Shown here: positions 31,339 through 40,673 of the stretch, one piece after another | How positions within the stretch are numbered: position 1 is the first letter of the stretch | How the letters are laid out: every line of letters starts with the position of its first letter | NCBI GenBank assembly: GCA_020073665.1 | Contig: JAIQEU010000001.1 | Span: 248,001 to 312,000, forward strand | DNA length: 64,000 bases | Source: Terriglobia bacterium | Lineage (GTDB): Bacteria > Acidobacteriota > Terriglobia > Terriglobales > Acidobacteriaceae | Direction of reading: 5' to 3' | Notes under the pieces: generated by a model | The model's input: only the letters and a program-made list of their open reading frames with translations | Told to the model about the DNA's origin: nothing | Database searches by the model: none | Made by a program: the position numbers and the translations under genes

Positions 31339-32310
31339 GTGGACGACTTTCCCAAACATTTTGTAGCGGCGGAGGAGGCTCGCGGGCAGCGGCTGGACCA
31401 GTTCCTGGTGGCGCAGCTGGCGGAGACCAGCCGGGCGCGCATTCAGTTGCTGATTGCGGAGGAGAAGGTGCGGGTGAATGACGTCCCGGCAAAGGCTTCG
31501 CTGCGGCTGCGGGGAGGAGAGCGGATCGCGGTGTTGGGAGCGGTGGAGCTTCCGCCTTTGCGAGCGATGGCGGAGGAAATTCCGCTCGACATTGTGTACG
31601 AAGATGAGGACCTGGCGGTGGTCAACAAGCCCGCAGGCATGATGGTGCATGCGGGGGCGGGGGCGACCGAAGACCAACGCAATCGCGGGACGCTGGTGAA
31701 CGCGCTGCTGCACCGTTTCGGACAGCTTTCGGGAGTAGGCGGCGAACTGCGGCCGGGGATTGTGCATCGCCTGGACAAGGGGACCAGCGGGCTGGTGGTG
31801 GTGGCCAAGAACGATGAAGCGCACCGTAAGCTGGCGGCGCAGTTTTCGCGGCGCGAGGTGAAGAAGACCTACATTGCGCTGGTCCACGGGTGGTTGAAAC
31901 AGGAGCGGGGCACGATCACCAGCAGCATCAGTCGCGACCGAATACGGCGGACGCGTATGACCACGCGGCGCGAGGGCGGGCGGGAAGCGATTACGCATTA
32001 CACGGTGACCCGGCGGATGGATTCGGAGTTTGGCAAGTTCACCCTGCTCGAGGTGAGGATCGATACCGGGCGGACGCACCAGATCCGAGTACATCTGGCG
32101 TCGCTGGGGCATCCGGTGGTGGGAGACACGCTGTATGGCGCGCCGCGAGAGTTGCGAGGGCCAGCGGGTTTGGCGCTTTCGCGAAATTTTCTACACGCGG
32201 CGGAGTTGAAGTTGCAGCATCCTCGGACCGGGGTGGAGTTGGAATTCTCGCGGACGTTGCCGGCCGAGTTGGAGGAGTTCTTGAGGAGAATCACGGCCTC
32301 GGGCAGATGA
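31339..32310 (+). CDS. RluA/RluD-family pseudouridine synthase
   Basis: 323 residues from a GTG start. An N-terminal S4 RNA-binding domain (RGQRLDQFLVAQL ... EKVRVNDVPAKASLRLRGGERI) precedes the catalytic domain with GIVHRLDKGTSGLVVVAK, where Asp146 is the catalytic aspartate. It isomerises uridines in 23S rRNA or tRNA; RluD-like by the S4 domain, but the exact target cannot be assigned. The frame is open further upstream, but those residues (FSPQRHREKLG) derive from the CCACAGAG repeat, so the start inside MDDFPKHF is preferred. Confidence 0.9.
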   Translation: MDDFPKHFVAAEEARGQRLDQFLVAQLAETSRARIQLLIAEEKVRVNDVPAKASLRLRGGERIAVLGAVELPPLRAMAEEIPLDIVYEDEDLAVVNKPAGMMVHAGAGATEDQRNRGTLVNALLHRFGQLSGVGGELRPGIVHRLDKGTSGLVVVAKNDEAHRKLAAQFSRREVKKTYIALVHGWLKQERGTITSSISRDRIRRTRMTTRREGGREAITHYTVTRRMDSEFGKFTLLEVRIDTGRTHQIRVHLASLGHPVVGDTLYGAPRELRGPAGLALSRNFLHAAELKLQHPRTGVELEFSRTLPAELEEFLRRITASGR

Positions 32311-32641
32311 TAGTCAGCTCCCCAGGACGCGAGATCAACTGACAACGTCAGACGTCTTCATCAGGCCTTGCCAGAGGCAACGTGGATTGAAACTTTCACC
32401 GAAACGAAGGTGAGGAGCAGCGCCAGGGCGGCGGGCACAGATCGTCTCGGGGAGGTTCTCGCCGACGGAAATCGCGATGACTGTGGTCGTCGGGTTGGCC
32501 TCAATCGTGGGAATGGTTAGAGGGGTGAGCATGAAAAGCGGGGTTCGAGCGTGGTCAGCCGCCGCGACGACATTGCTGGTCGCGGGGTTACAAGTGGCCG
32601 CCTTACGAGTGAGTCTTCTGCCCCAAATTGCCTATCGTTAA

Positions 32642-32678
32642 CGCAAACCCCCAGCCCCGGCCCGGGGCTGGGGTTGCG
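32642..32678. terminator. long GC hairpin in the spacer before the third VWFA-type gene
   Basis: CGCAAACCCCCAGCCCCGG pairs with CCGGGGCTGGGGTTGCG. It could end transcription from the pseudouridine-synthase side. Apart from it, 32311-32768 shows no gene. Confidence 0.5.
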
Positions 32679-32751
32679 GGCAGCAGGGTTTTGGAGACGG
32701 GCTCAAGTCGTCGGGATTACTCAAGCGATGCACGCAAACACCGGCAACAGC

Positions 32752-32757
32752 TATAAT
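32752..32757 (+). promoter_or_regulatory. -10 box close to the VWFA start
   Basis: Perfect TATAAT only 11 bp before the ATG at 32769. Transcription would start around 32764, giving an almost leaderless mRNA; no Shine-Dalgarno is visible. No clear -35. Confidence 0.4.
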
Positions 32758-32768
32758 GACAACCACGG

Positions 32769-33914
32769 ATGCGGGCTTCCAGGTTCATTCTGGTCTTGGC
32801 TGGGATTGCACTGCTGCTGCCGGCGGCAGGGGCGCAGACTTCAGGGCAGGAATTTCCCTCCGCTCCATCGGCAACTCAGGCAGAGAAAAAACCTCAGCCG
32901 GTAGAAACGCCGCCTGCGTCCCCAGCGGCTGCGTCCCCGGCGCCTGCGGCCACCTCCACCGCACCAGCCTCGACTGAACCGGCTGCTGCGCCGAAGACGC
33001 AGAGCGATCTACCGAAAGCGACGCCACCGGCCAGTCCCGAATCGCAGCTGCCCCCGCTCGATGAAACCGCCACCACCATCCGCCGGACGGTCAACGAAGT
33101 CAACGTGGTCTTCACCGTCACCGACAAGCATGGCCGATACGTCAAGGATTTGAAGAAAGATGACTTCAGAGTCATCGACGACAACCGTCCAGCGCTGGAG
33201 ATTCGCAGCTTCCACAATGAAACCGACCTGCCCCTGCAAGTGGGCCTGCTGGTGGACGCCAGCAACTCGGTGCGCGACCGCTTCAAGTTCGAGCAGGAGT
33301 CAGCCATCGAGTTCCTGAATCAGACGGTGCGGCGGCAATACGATAAGGCGTTCGTGGTGGGCTTCGATGTGACGCCCGAAGTCACGCAGGACTTCACCGA
33401 CAATACCGAGGAGCTGTCGCGGGGTGTCCGGGCGCTGCGCCCCGGGGGCGGCACCGCCATGTATGACGCCCTGTATTTCGCCTGCCGCGACAAACTGCTG
33501 AAAGCGCAGGAAACCCAGAGCGGGCCGGTACGGCGGGCGATCATCCTGCTGAGCGATGGCGACGACAACCAGAGCCACGTGACCCGCGAAGAGGCGATCG
33601 AGATGGCGCAGCGGGCAGAAGTGATCGTGTACACCATCAGCACCAACGTGACTGGATCGCGACAGCGCGGGGACAAGGTGCTGGAACGGATCGCGGACGC
33701 CACCGGGGGCCGCGCGTTCTTTCCTTTCCAGATCAATGACGTCGCCAACGCTTTCGCGGAAATCCAGGACGAATTGCGCAGCCAGTATGCGCTGTCGTAC
33801 AAACCCGCGGACTTCGCTACCGACGGGCGCTTCCGCACCATCGAGATCCTGGCGCAAAACCACAAGAACCTGCGCGTCCGCAGCCGCCACGGATACTACG
33901 CCCCGGCCAAGTAG
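32769..33914 (+). CDS. VWFA-related domain protein (TIGR03436 type), exported
   Basis: 381 residues: signal peptide (to GAQ, residue 23), a ~70-residue Pro/Ala-rich linker, a beta-domain (VNEVNVVFTVTDKHGRYVKDL, DDFRVIDDNRP) and a VWA domain with an intact MIDAS (LLVDASNSVRDR; GGGTAMYDALYF; IILLSDGDDNQ). It ends RSRHGYYAPAK, the family's C-terminal signature. It should bind a divalent metal and protein ligands in the periplasm. It is followed after six bases by a DUF3052 gene. Confidence 0.88.
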   Translation: MRASRFILVLAGIALLLPAAGAQTSGQEFPSAPSATQAEKKPQPVETPPASPAAASPAPAATSTAPASTEPAAAPKTQSDLPKATPPASPESQLPPLDETATTIRRTVNEVNVVFTVTDKHGRYVKDLKKDDFRVIDDNRPALEIRSFHNETDLPLQVGLLVDASNSVRDRFKFEQESAIEFLNQTVRRQYDKAFVVGFDVTPEVTQDFTDNTEELSRGVRALRPGGGTAMYDALYFACRDKLLKAQETQSGPVRRAIILLSDGDDNQSHVTREEAIEMAQRAEVIVYTISTNVTGSRQRGDKVLERIADATGGRAFFPFQINDVANAFAEIQDELRSQYALSYKPADFATDGRFRTIEILAQNHKNLRVRSRHGYYAPAK

Positions 33915-33920
33915 GCGCGT

Positions 33921-34322
33921 ATGGCGGGATACTCCGGCACCCCCCTTCCCAAAAAACTAGGCATCAAGGAGCAGTTCCGCGTGGCCTTGCTGGCGATGCC
34001 CGTGGAGGTGACGGCTGAGCTGAAAGATGCATTGGCGAACTGTTGTGCGGCGACGAACAATCTTGATTTCGCCATGTTGTTCGTCAAGACCCAGAGCGAG
34101 TTGAAGAAGCAATTTGCCCGGACAGCGAAGCAACTGGTGCCGGCAGGAATGCTCTGGGTCAGTTGGCCCAAGAAAACTTCCGGCGTGGCTTCCGATCTGG
34201 ATGAGAATATGGTGCGCAAGATCGGGTTGGATGCGGGCCTGGTGGACGTCAAAGTGTGCGCGGTGAACGAGGTGTGGTCAGGGCTGAAGTTTGTGAGGAG
34301 GGTGAAGGACCGCACGCCGTGA
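33921..34322 (+). CDS. DUF3052 family protein
   Basis: 133 residues: MAGYSGTPLPKKLGIK, LDFAMLFVKTQSELKKQF, MLWVSWPKKTSGVASDLDE and VKVCAVNEVWSGLKFVRR. This is the DUF3052 pattern (LxxKLGIKxG at the start, WISWPKKxS and VDxKVCAVDExWSGLKFV at the end). Function unknown. It starts six bases after the VWFA gene and is probably co-transcribed with it. Confidence 0.85.
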   Translation: MAGYSGTPLPKKLGIKEQFRVALLAMPVEVTAELKDALANCCAATNNLDFAMLFVKTQSELKKQFARTAKQLVPAGMLWVSWPKKTSGVASDLDENMVRKIGLDAGLVDVKVCAVNEVWSGLKFVRRVKDRTP

Positions 34323-34355
34323 GAGGTGATGGCGAGTCGAGCAAGAAGCTAAACC

Positions 34356-34425
34356 TCAGCGGCTAAAGCCCGATATTCTTCTAGCGACCTACGGCACGGC
34401 TGAAGCCGTGCCCTTCCCAAAACCA
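34356..34425. repeat. GGCTAAAGCC-type interspersed repeat
   Basis: CAGCGGCTAAAGCCCGATATTC followed by TACGGCACGGCTGAAGCCGTGCCCTTCC, the second part a perfect CACGGC-TGAA-GCCGTG hairpin. The rest of 34323-34598 has no gene. Confidence 0.6.
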
Positions 34426-34598
34426 CTTATGCGGCCAGTTCTAGATTGAGTCGGTACCTACACAGGCTGGTCGAGGCTGCTCACGAACCGGTTGCGACGG
34501 CGTCCAACTCCCCGGGTACCGAGCAGAACAACTGCGCCCACTGGTGCTCGATCTGAACAACTGAGAAGATTCTTCCGTATAGACCTTCGGGGGTGGCC

Positions 34599-37136
34599 AT
34601 GCAATTCATGGACGATGTCCGCTACGCGCTGAGGCAGTTTGCAAACGCTCCCGGCTACACAGCCACAGCGGTTTTGACGCTGGCGCTGGGGATTGGGGCA
34701 ACCACGGCCATCTTCTCCCTGGTGCATGCCGTACTGTTGAAGTCCCTGCCGGTGGCCAAACCGAGTGAGCTCTATCGCATCGGTGACGTGGAGAATTGTT
34801 GCGTCAACGGTGGTCTGCAGAATGACTGGTCGATTTTCTCCTATGACAAGTACAAGACCTTCCGCGACGGGACCCCGGGGTTCACCGAACTGGCCGCCTT
34901 CCAAGCGGGGCGCACTCTGATGGGCGTCCGCCGCGTGGGGAGCAACCAGCCCGCGGAGTCGCAAAAGACGCAGTACGTCTCGGGAAACTACTTCCCCATG
35001 TTTGGCATCGGCGCTTACGCGGGACGAGCATTCAGCGCGACGGATGATCGCAAGGGGGCGGAGCCGGTCGTGGTCATGAGTTATTCCACCTGGCAGCAGA
35101 AGTACGGTGGAGATCCGTCGGTGGTTGGGGCGAGTTTCACCCTCAACGGCCAACCCTTCACGGTGGTGGGTGTCATGCCATCCGGCTTCTACGGTGACCG
35201 AGTGGAGAGCGCGCCCGCCTTCTGGATCCCCCTGGCAGACGAACCGTTGATTGACCGCAGGGGCGCCCTGCTGGATTTTCCTACGTCAGACTGGCTGGAC
35301 CTGATCGGCCGGCTGGCGCCGGGCGCTGACCCCAAGAGTATCGAGACCCATCTGCAGTTGGAGTTACAGCAATGGTTGTTGAGCCCGGTCAGCAAGCTCG
35401 AGCCCGGAGAGCAAGCCCTGGTGCCGAAGCAGACCTTGCACCTGTCGCCAGGCGGCGCCGGCGTGCAGATGATGCGCGATCAGTACCAGTCGGGCCTGCA
35501 CCTGCTGATGTGGGTTTCGGGTTTCGTCCTGTTAATCGTGTGCGCCAATGTGGCGAACCTGATGCTGGTGCGCGCTGCGAGTCGTCGGCAGCAAGCTGCC
35601 GTCCGAATGGCCCTGGGCGCACCCCGGTCGCGGCAAATCGTTCAGGTGCTGACCGAGAGTACGGTGCTGTCTCTGTTCGGGGGGATGGTAGGAGTTGCGC
35701 TCGCGTTTTGGGGCACGCGCCTCATTTTGCGCTTGGCATTTCAAACCAACGAGGTCGCAATCAGCCCCATGCCTTCGCTGCCGGTTTTAGGATTCACTTT
35801 TGTGGTTTCGCTGCTGACAGGAATCCTTTTCGGGGTTGCCCCGGCATGGATGACGGCACACACGGATCCGGCCGATGCCTTGCGGGGAGCCTACCGTGCG
35901 ACTCCTCACGGAGGCGGCTGGACGCAAAAATCGCTGGTGGTAACCCAGGCAGCGCTGTCGCTGGTGCTATTGTGCGCCGCGGGATTGCTGACCCAGAGCT
36001 TGCGAAACATGCAGAACCAGCACTTCGGGTTCGAGACCGCGAACCGCTACATCCTGCACATTGACCCACACATGGCGGGATATGCGCCGGAGAGCCTTCC
36101 CGCGTTCTACCGCCAGTTGCATGACACCCTGGCGGCGATTCCGGGGGTGAGCCGCGTGGGTTTTGCGATGTACAGTCCGATGGAAGGAGATAACTGGAGC
36201 GAAGAAGTCTTCGTCGAAGGACAGGCGCCGCCTCCGCCGGGCACTTATCAGAATGCAGCATCGTGGGTCCGGGTCGGTGAAGGCTATTTTGATGCCATCG
36301 GCACGAAGGTGGTGAAGGGGCGCGCGATTTCAGACCAGGACACGGCCAGTTCGCGAAACGTCGCCGTGGTCAACCAGACATTTGCCAGGAAGTTCTTCAA
36401 AGACGAGGATCCGATTGGAAGACACTTCGGGGATATGGACCAGAAGTATGCAGGAGCCTTTGAGATCGTCGGCATCACCGAGGATACCCAGTACCGCGAA
36501 CCCACCAGCAAGATTCCGCCAACCTTCTTCCTGGCGGATACGCAGCGCCTTGAGTATGACACTCCGCGATTGAAGGCGTTCGAGAACGCTTCCCACTACC
36601 TGGGCGCCGTCGTGCTCATGACTCAAGGCAACGTGCCGGGGCTGGAAGCGCAGGTCCGGCACGCGCTCGCGCAAGTGAACCCTGACCTCGCGGTGATTGA
36701 TTTTGGGACCTTCGCCGCCCAGGTGGAGGGGAACTTCGCCCAGCAAGCGATGCTGGCCAAGCTGACATCTTTGTTCGGCATACTAGCGCTGGTGCTGGCG
36801 TCGGTTGGGCTTTATGGCGTAACCGCTTACCAGGTGGAGCGGCGCACCGGCGAGATCGGGATCCGAATGGCACTGGGCGCGGACCGGCTGAATGTCCTGA
36901 AGCTGGTGCTGCGCGGGGCGTTTGCGCAGATTGGGATTGGTTTGGCGATTGGCATTCCGGCGGCCATCCTGGCTGGCCGTGCCATGACGACGCAGTTGTT
37001 TGGAGTGAAGCCTTACGCGCCCGACATTCTGCTGGTCACAACCATGGTGCTGAGCCTGGTGGGGCTGATGGCAACGATCCAGCCGGCGCGCAGGGCAGCG
37101 GCGCTGGAGCCGATTCAGGCGCTGCGGACGGAGTGA
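34599..37136 (+). CDS. ADOP-type MacB/FtsX-like ABC transporter permease
   Basis: About 845 residues, the acidobacterial duplicated orphan permease layout: N-terminal DDVRYALRQFANAPGYTATA, a first membrane helix, a MacB periplasmic core domain (FSLVHAVLLKSLP ... VSGNYFPMFGIGAYAGRAFSA), an FtsX block (LIVCANVANLMLVRAASRRQQ), a second periplasmic domain and a second FtsX block (YQVERRTGEIGIRMALGAD), ending ALEPIQALRTE. No ATPase gene is nearby, as is usual for ADOPs. Starts at 34593 (GTG) or 34608 are also possible. Confidence 0.9.
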   Translation: MQFMDDVRYALRQFANAPGYTATAVLTLALGIGATTAIFSLVHAVLLKSLPVAKPSELYRIGDVENCCVNGGLQNDWSIFSYDKYKTFRDGTPGFTELAAFQAGRTLMGVRRVGSNQPAESQKTQYVSGNYFPMFGIGAYAGRAFSATDDRKGAEPVVVMSYSTWQQKYGGDPSVVGASFTLNGQPFTVVGVMPSGFYGDRVESAPAFWIPLADEPLIDRRGALLDFPTSDWLDLIGRLAPGADPKSIETHLQLELQQWLLSPVSKLEPGEQALVPKQTLHLSPGGAGVQMMRDQYQSGLHLLMWVSGFVLLIVCANVANLMLVRAASRRQQAAVRMALGAPRSRQIVQVLTESTVLSLFGGMVGVALAFWGTRLILRLAFQTNEVAISPMPSLPVLGFTFVVSLLTGILFGVAPAWMTAHTDPADALRGAYRATPHGGGWTQKSLVVTQAALSLVLLCAAGLLTQSLRNMQNQHFGFETANRYILHIDPHMAGYAPESLPAFYRQLHDTLAAIPGVSRVGFAMYSPMEGDNWSEEVFVEGQAPPPPGTYQNAASWVRVGEGYFDAIGTKVVKGRAISDQDTASSRNVAVVNQTFARKFFKDEDPIGRHFGDMDQKYAGAFEIVGITEDTQYREPTSKIPPTFFLADTQRLEYDTPRLKAFENASHYLGAVVLMTQGNVPGLEAQVRHALAQVNPDLAVIDFGTFAAQVEGNFAQQAMLAKLTSLFGILALVLASVGLYGVTAYQVERRTGEIGIRMALGADRLNVLKLVLRGAFAQIGIGLAIGIPAAILAGRAMTTQLFGVKPYAPDILLVTTMVLSLVGLMATIQPARRAAALEPIQALRTE

Positions 37137-37222
37137 GGGCGAGCCAACCTCATAAGAGCCCTAAGAACCCGGCATGCCTGAAGGCATGCCCTGATACGAT
37201 TCGCCATTTGCATGACGTGGCG

Positions 37223-38302
37223 CTAGTCCTTGCGGGCGATGGCGTAGTAGCCGGAGCGGGACTGGATCTTGTAGGTCTTGTCTTTGGCGTGGATCTCCAC
37301 CTTGCGGAAAGTACCGTCTTTGGCGCGGTTGATGGGGGTGTAGCCGATGTTGTACTGGCTGCGCAGCTCGCGGGCGATCTGGTCGAAGGCATCTTTGAGC
37401 TTGTCGAACTTGTTGCCGACTTCAATGACGCGGCCGCCGGTCTCGGAGGTAAGCTTCTTCATTTCGCTGTCGCCGGAGTAGCCCATCCCTCCGTAAAATC
37501 CGCGGTCCGCGATCAGCAGCACGTAGACGATGCTGTCCGCCTTCTGGGCGGCTTCGATGGCATCTTTGTTCTTGAGCTGGCTACCCTGGTCTTCACCGTC
37601 GGTGAGCAGGATCATAGCCTTGCGGCCAACTTCTTTAGCCAGTTCGTCGTGGGAAGCGAGGTACACCGCGTCATAAAGCAGCGTGCCTTTGGGAGAGCCG
37701 GTACAGGGCACGGGGCCGCCGCCAAGGCCAGGCACGCCACCGCAGCTTCCCATCGGAGCATTAATCTTGGCGCTGTTCAGGGCATCCTTCAGACGGCGGG
37801 AAGAGTTCGTGAAGTCCTGCAGCAGGTTGACGTCGACGTCGAAGCTGATGACGAAGGCCTCATCTTTGGGGCGCAGGATTTCGCTGAGGAAGGACCCACC
37901 GACCTCTTTTTCCATCTCCAGGACACGCTGCTGGCTGCCGCTGGCGTCGATCAGAATACCCAGGGTCAAAGGAAGGTTGGACTCGGCGGCAAAGTACTTG
38001 ATGGTTTGGGGCTTGCCATCCTCGAGGACCTCGAAATCATCCTTGGCCAGGCTGGGGATGAGGCCACCCTTCTTGTCCTTGACGTTAAAGAAGAGCTGGA
38101 CCACGTCGACGTTCACCTTCAGGGTTTCGGTGACCTGATCGCGGTCGTTCTGGTCCTGGCTCTGCTCCTGGTCCTGGGGCTGGACCGCTCCGGGACCGGT
38201 GTATACCGGGAGTTGCTGAGCGCTGGAAAAGAAAACGCTTGCCGCCAACCACAAGCACACCCAGGCTGCGCTGCGGATGTGGATAACGTGAACCTTGGGC
38301 AT
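37223..38302 (-). CDS. VWFA-related domain protein (TIGR03436 type), exported
   Basis: 359 residues: signal peptide (to SSAQQ, about 29), a Gln/Asp-rich stretch (QPQDQEQSQDQNDRDQ), a beta-domain (VDVVQLFFNVKDKKGGLI, DDFEVLEDGKPQTI) and a VWA domain with intact MIDAS (ILIDASGSQQR; GTLLYDAVYLA; ILLTDGEDQGS). It ends QSRSGYYAIARKD. It is divergent from the next VWFA gene; only 77 bp separate the starts, so both promoters lie in that gap. Confidence 0.88.
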   Translation of the reverse strand: MPKVHVIHIRSAAWVCLWLAASVFFSSAQQLPVYTGPGAVQPQDQEQSQDQNDRDQVTETLKVNVDVVQLFFNVKDKKGGLIPSLAKDDFEVLEDGKPQTIKYFAAESNLPLTLGILIDASGSQQRVLEMEKEVGGSFLSEILRPKDEAFVISFDVDVNLLQDFTNSSRRLKDALNSAKINAPMGSCGGVPGLGGGPVPCTGSPKGTLLYDAVYLASHDELAKEVGRKAMILLTDGEDQGSQLKNKDAIEAAQKADSIVYVLLIADRGFYGGMGYSGDSEMKKLTSETGGRVIEVGNKFDKLKDAFDQIARELRSQYNIGYTPINRAKDGTFRKVEIHAKDKTYKIQSRSGYYAIARKD

Positions 38303-38379
38303 GGAGTAATCTCGGGTCCTTTTTGTTAGTCTATTCCTAGAGCCTTAGATGCACCAAACAGTGTAGTAACGGCATCCCA

Positions 38380-39732
38380 GTGAGAAGGATTGCCGGCCGC
38401 AAGGCGGAGAGGCTACCGGTGTACGCATTGAGCCGCAGGCAACGCAGGGTTGGCGGGCTGGGGATCGCGCTACTTTTCCTGGCTTCTGGCGTGGGGACAT
38501 GCCAGCAAGCGCCACAAAAACAAGAGATTCCGGACGCTCCATCAACGACGCAGCCGCCCAAGCCGCCGGCCAACCCGCTGCCGAGTCCCCAGGAGGCGCC
38601 GCCGCCGAGCCAGCCTGCGCCTCAGACTGGAACTTCGGCAGCACCTCAACCCGCCGGGGAAACGCCGGCACCGCCCTTCAAAATCACCACGGTCCCCGAG
38701 GGTGGAGCCACGCAGGAGCCGGGTACGCAGGAAGAATTATTCAAGCTCAAGAGCATTGTGAACCAGGTGCTGGTGCCGGTCATGGTGAAAGACGATTCCG
38801 GCCGCCTGGTGAGCGGCCTGCTGCCCAAGGACTTCTCGGTTCTGGAGGACGGGGTGAAGCAGAAGCTGAATTTCTTTACCAGCGATCCCTTCCCCTTGTC
38901 GGCAGCGGTGATCCTGGATACAGGCATGCCCGACGTGGCGCTGCAGAAGGTCAACAAGACGTTTCCTTCGCTGGAAGGGGCGTTCACCCAGTTTGACGAG
39001 GTCGCGGTTTACACCTACAGCGGGACCTTCTCCAAGGTGAAAGACTACTCCGAACTGGGCCAGACGCTGTACGCGACGCTGAACAGCCTGAAGACGGTAA
39101 GCGGCAGCAACAACGGGCCTCCGGTAACCAGTGGGCCACTTGGCCCCCATGGTCCGGTGGTCAATGGCGTACCGGTGGAGTCGCCTGTACCGCCGGTAGT
39201 GACGCCGCCCCGCGAAGCGCACGTGCTGAATGACGTGATTTTGGCGGCGGCCCTCGACCTGGGCAAACGCGACCGGGCGCGGCGCAAAATCATTTTCATC
39301 ATCAGCGATGGGCGGGAGTACGGCAGCGACGCCAGTTACAGCGACGTGCTGAGAGTGCTGCTGTCGAACGGCATCCTGGTGTATGGCATCGGAGTGGAAG
39401 GCGCGGCCATCCCGCTCTACAGCAAGCTGCAGCGCGCGGTACACATCCCCAAGTTCGGATACGCCGACATCCTGCCCAAGTACGCCAACGCCACCGGAGG
39501 CGAGGTGTATAACGAGTTGGGGCAGGCGGCCATCGATAAGACCTACGCCAAGGTGATCGGCGACGCCAGAAACCAGTACACGTTAGGCTACGTGGGCCGC
39601 GCTACTCCGAGCACCGCCTACCGGCAGATTGAAGTCCGGGTAGGCCGTCCGGGGTGCAAGAGTTCCGACCTGCGGCCGTGCGTGAACGTGATCGCCAAGG
39701 ACGGGTACTATCCGTTGCCTCCGGGACGGTAG
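38380..39732 (+). CDS. VWFA-related domain protein with degenerate metal site, exported
   Basis: 450 residues from a GTG; a later GTG (38419) would give a neater signal peptide before VGGLGIALLFLASG. A Pro-rich linker (to ~100) precedes the usual beta-domain (VLVPVMVKDDSGRLVSGL, DFSVLEDGVKQKL). The MIDAS position reads AVILDTGMPDV, i.e. DxGxP instead of DxSxS, while the third motif is weak (IISDGREYGSD). The C-terminus keeps RNQYTLGYVG and KDGYYPLPPG. Metal binding is therefore doubtful. Divergent from the preceding VWFA gene. Confidence 0.85.
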   Translation: MRRIAGRKAERLPVYALSRRQRRVGGLGIALLFLASGVGTCQQAPQKQEIPDAPSTTQPPKPPANPLPSPQEAPPPSQPAPQTGTSAAPQPAGETPAPPFKITTVPEGGATQEPGTQEELFKLKSIVNQVLVPVMVKDDSGRLVSGLLPKDFSVLEDGVKQKLNFFTSDPFPLSAAVILDTGMPDVALQKVNKTFPSLEGAFTQFDEVAVYTYSGTFSKVKDYSELGQTLYATLNSLKTVSGSNNGPPVTSGPLGPHGPVVNGVPVESPVPPVVTPPREAHVLNDVILAAALDLGKRDRARRKIIFIISDGREYGSDASYSDVLRVLLSNGILVYGIGVEGAAIPLYSKLQRAVHIPKFGYADILPKYANATGGEVYNELGQAAIDKTYAKVIGDARNQYTLGYVGRATPSTAYRQIEVRVGRPGCKSSDLRPCVNVIAKDGYYPLPPGR

Positions 39733-39760
39733 TGGCGGGCAGAGTGTGGGGGCAGGACAA

Positions 39761-39852
39761 GCACTCAGCATTCAGCACTCAGCCCTTTAGGAGTACTTCT
39801 CAGGCTTCGGAAACATAGCGTGGCTGAATGCCGAGTGCTGAATGCTGAGTGC
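39761..39852. repeat. inverted 7-bp repeat arrays (GCACTCA / TGAGTGC type)
   Basis: GCACTCA, GCATTCA, GCACTCA (39761-39781) faces four units ending TGAGTGC (39825-39852). The 21-bp arms match at 20 of 21 positions, with a ~50-nt loop. It follows the VWFA gene by ~30 bp. Confidence 0.85.
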
Positions 39853-39867
39853 TGCCATCTGCGACCT

Positions 39868-39895
39868 GAAGTCCGAGGTCTGACGCCTGAGGTCC
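39868..39895. repeat. 7-bp repeat array (GAGGTCC type)
   Basis: Four units: GAAGTCC, GAGGTCT, GACGCCT, GAGGTCC. It is the non-coding counterpart of the array inside mtaB at 15509-15543. Confidence 0.8.
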
Positions 39896-39938
39896 GCTCC
39901 TAGTAACCTCGGTAACCTGCCGGTAACGGCAACGCGTG

Positions 39939-39947
39939 TGGTATAAA
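39939..39947 (+). promoter_or_regulatory. extended -10 promoter of mglA
   Basis: TGGTATAAA (TGnTATAAA), about 80 bp before the mglA start. The leader contains GGACGTCTCC ... GGGGAACGTC, which may fold. Confidence 0.5.
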
Positions 39948-40026
39948 ACCAGCAGCACCAAGCTCAACATTCAGACGGGGACGTCTCCGGCAGGGGAACG
40001 TCTGCCGCAGGTAATTGAGGAAAGTC

Positions 40027-40614
40027 TTGAGTTTCATCAACTTTGCAGCCCGCGAGATCAATTGCAAGATCGTTTACTATGGCGCCGGCCTGGGCGGCAA
40101 AACGACGAACCTGCAGTTCATTTATCAAAAGACCGCGGAGCAGCAAAAAGGCAAGATGATCTCGCTGGCCACGGAGACAGAACGTACCCTGTTCTTCGAC
40201 TTTCTGCCGCTTGACCTGGGTTCGGTGCGCGGCTTCAAGACCCGCATTCACCTTTATACGGTTCCCGGACAGGTGTTCTACGACGCCAGCCGCAAGCTGA
40301 TCCTGCGAGGCGTGGACGGCATCGTGTTCGTGGCCGACTCGCAGCAGGAACGCATGGACGCCAACGTCGAAGCGCTCGACAACCTGATGGCCAACCTGAA
40401 AGAACACGGCTACGACTTCAAAAAGATCCCCTACGTGCTGCAACTCAACAAGCGCGACCTGCCCAACGTGATGCCGGTGGATTCCCTGTCCAAAGAACTG
40501 CGCCGGAAGAACGAGCCCGTCATAGAAGCCATCGCCTTCCAGGGGCAGGGCGTGTTCGACACCCTGAAGGAAATCGCCAAGCAGGTTTTGACGGAGCTGA
40601 AGCAGGGTGGGTAG
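40027..40614 (+). CDS. mglA: MglA-like small GTPase
   Basis: 195 residues from a TTG start ([19 protein letters not shown]), the canonical MglA N-terminus, with GAGGAAAG just upstream. P-loop GAGLGGKT at 19-26, switch-region [13 protein letters not shown], and N141-K-R-D144 for guanine recognition. MglA switches cell polarity and pilus-based motility in myxobacteria and relatives; here it may work with the PilT ATPase and PilZ proteins of this window. A TTG 12 bp upstream is less consistent with family alignments. No MglB partner is adjacent. Confidence 0.92.
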   Translation: MSFINFAAREINCKIVYYGAGLGGKTTNLQFIYQKTAEQQKGKMISLATETERTLFFDFLPLDLGSVRGFKTRIHLYTVPGQVFYDASRKLILRGVDGIVFVADSQQERMDANVEALDNLMANLKEHGYDFKKIPYVLQLNKRDLPNVMPVDSLSKELRRKNEPVIEAIAFQGQGVFDTLKEIAKQVLTELKQGG

Positions 40615-40673
40615 GGCCGCTCCGCAGCACGCCAGAAGGTATCTCGCTATCCTCAGGGACGCAATACTAGCTT

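Noticed and set aside
37133-38329. 398-codon plus-strand ORF opposite the minus-strand VWFA gene
   Set aside because: The minus frame has signal peptide, MIDAS and the family C-terminus; the plus frame is its mirror.
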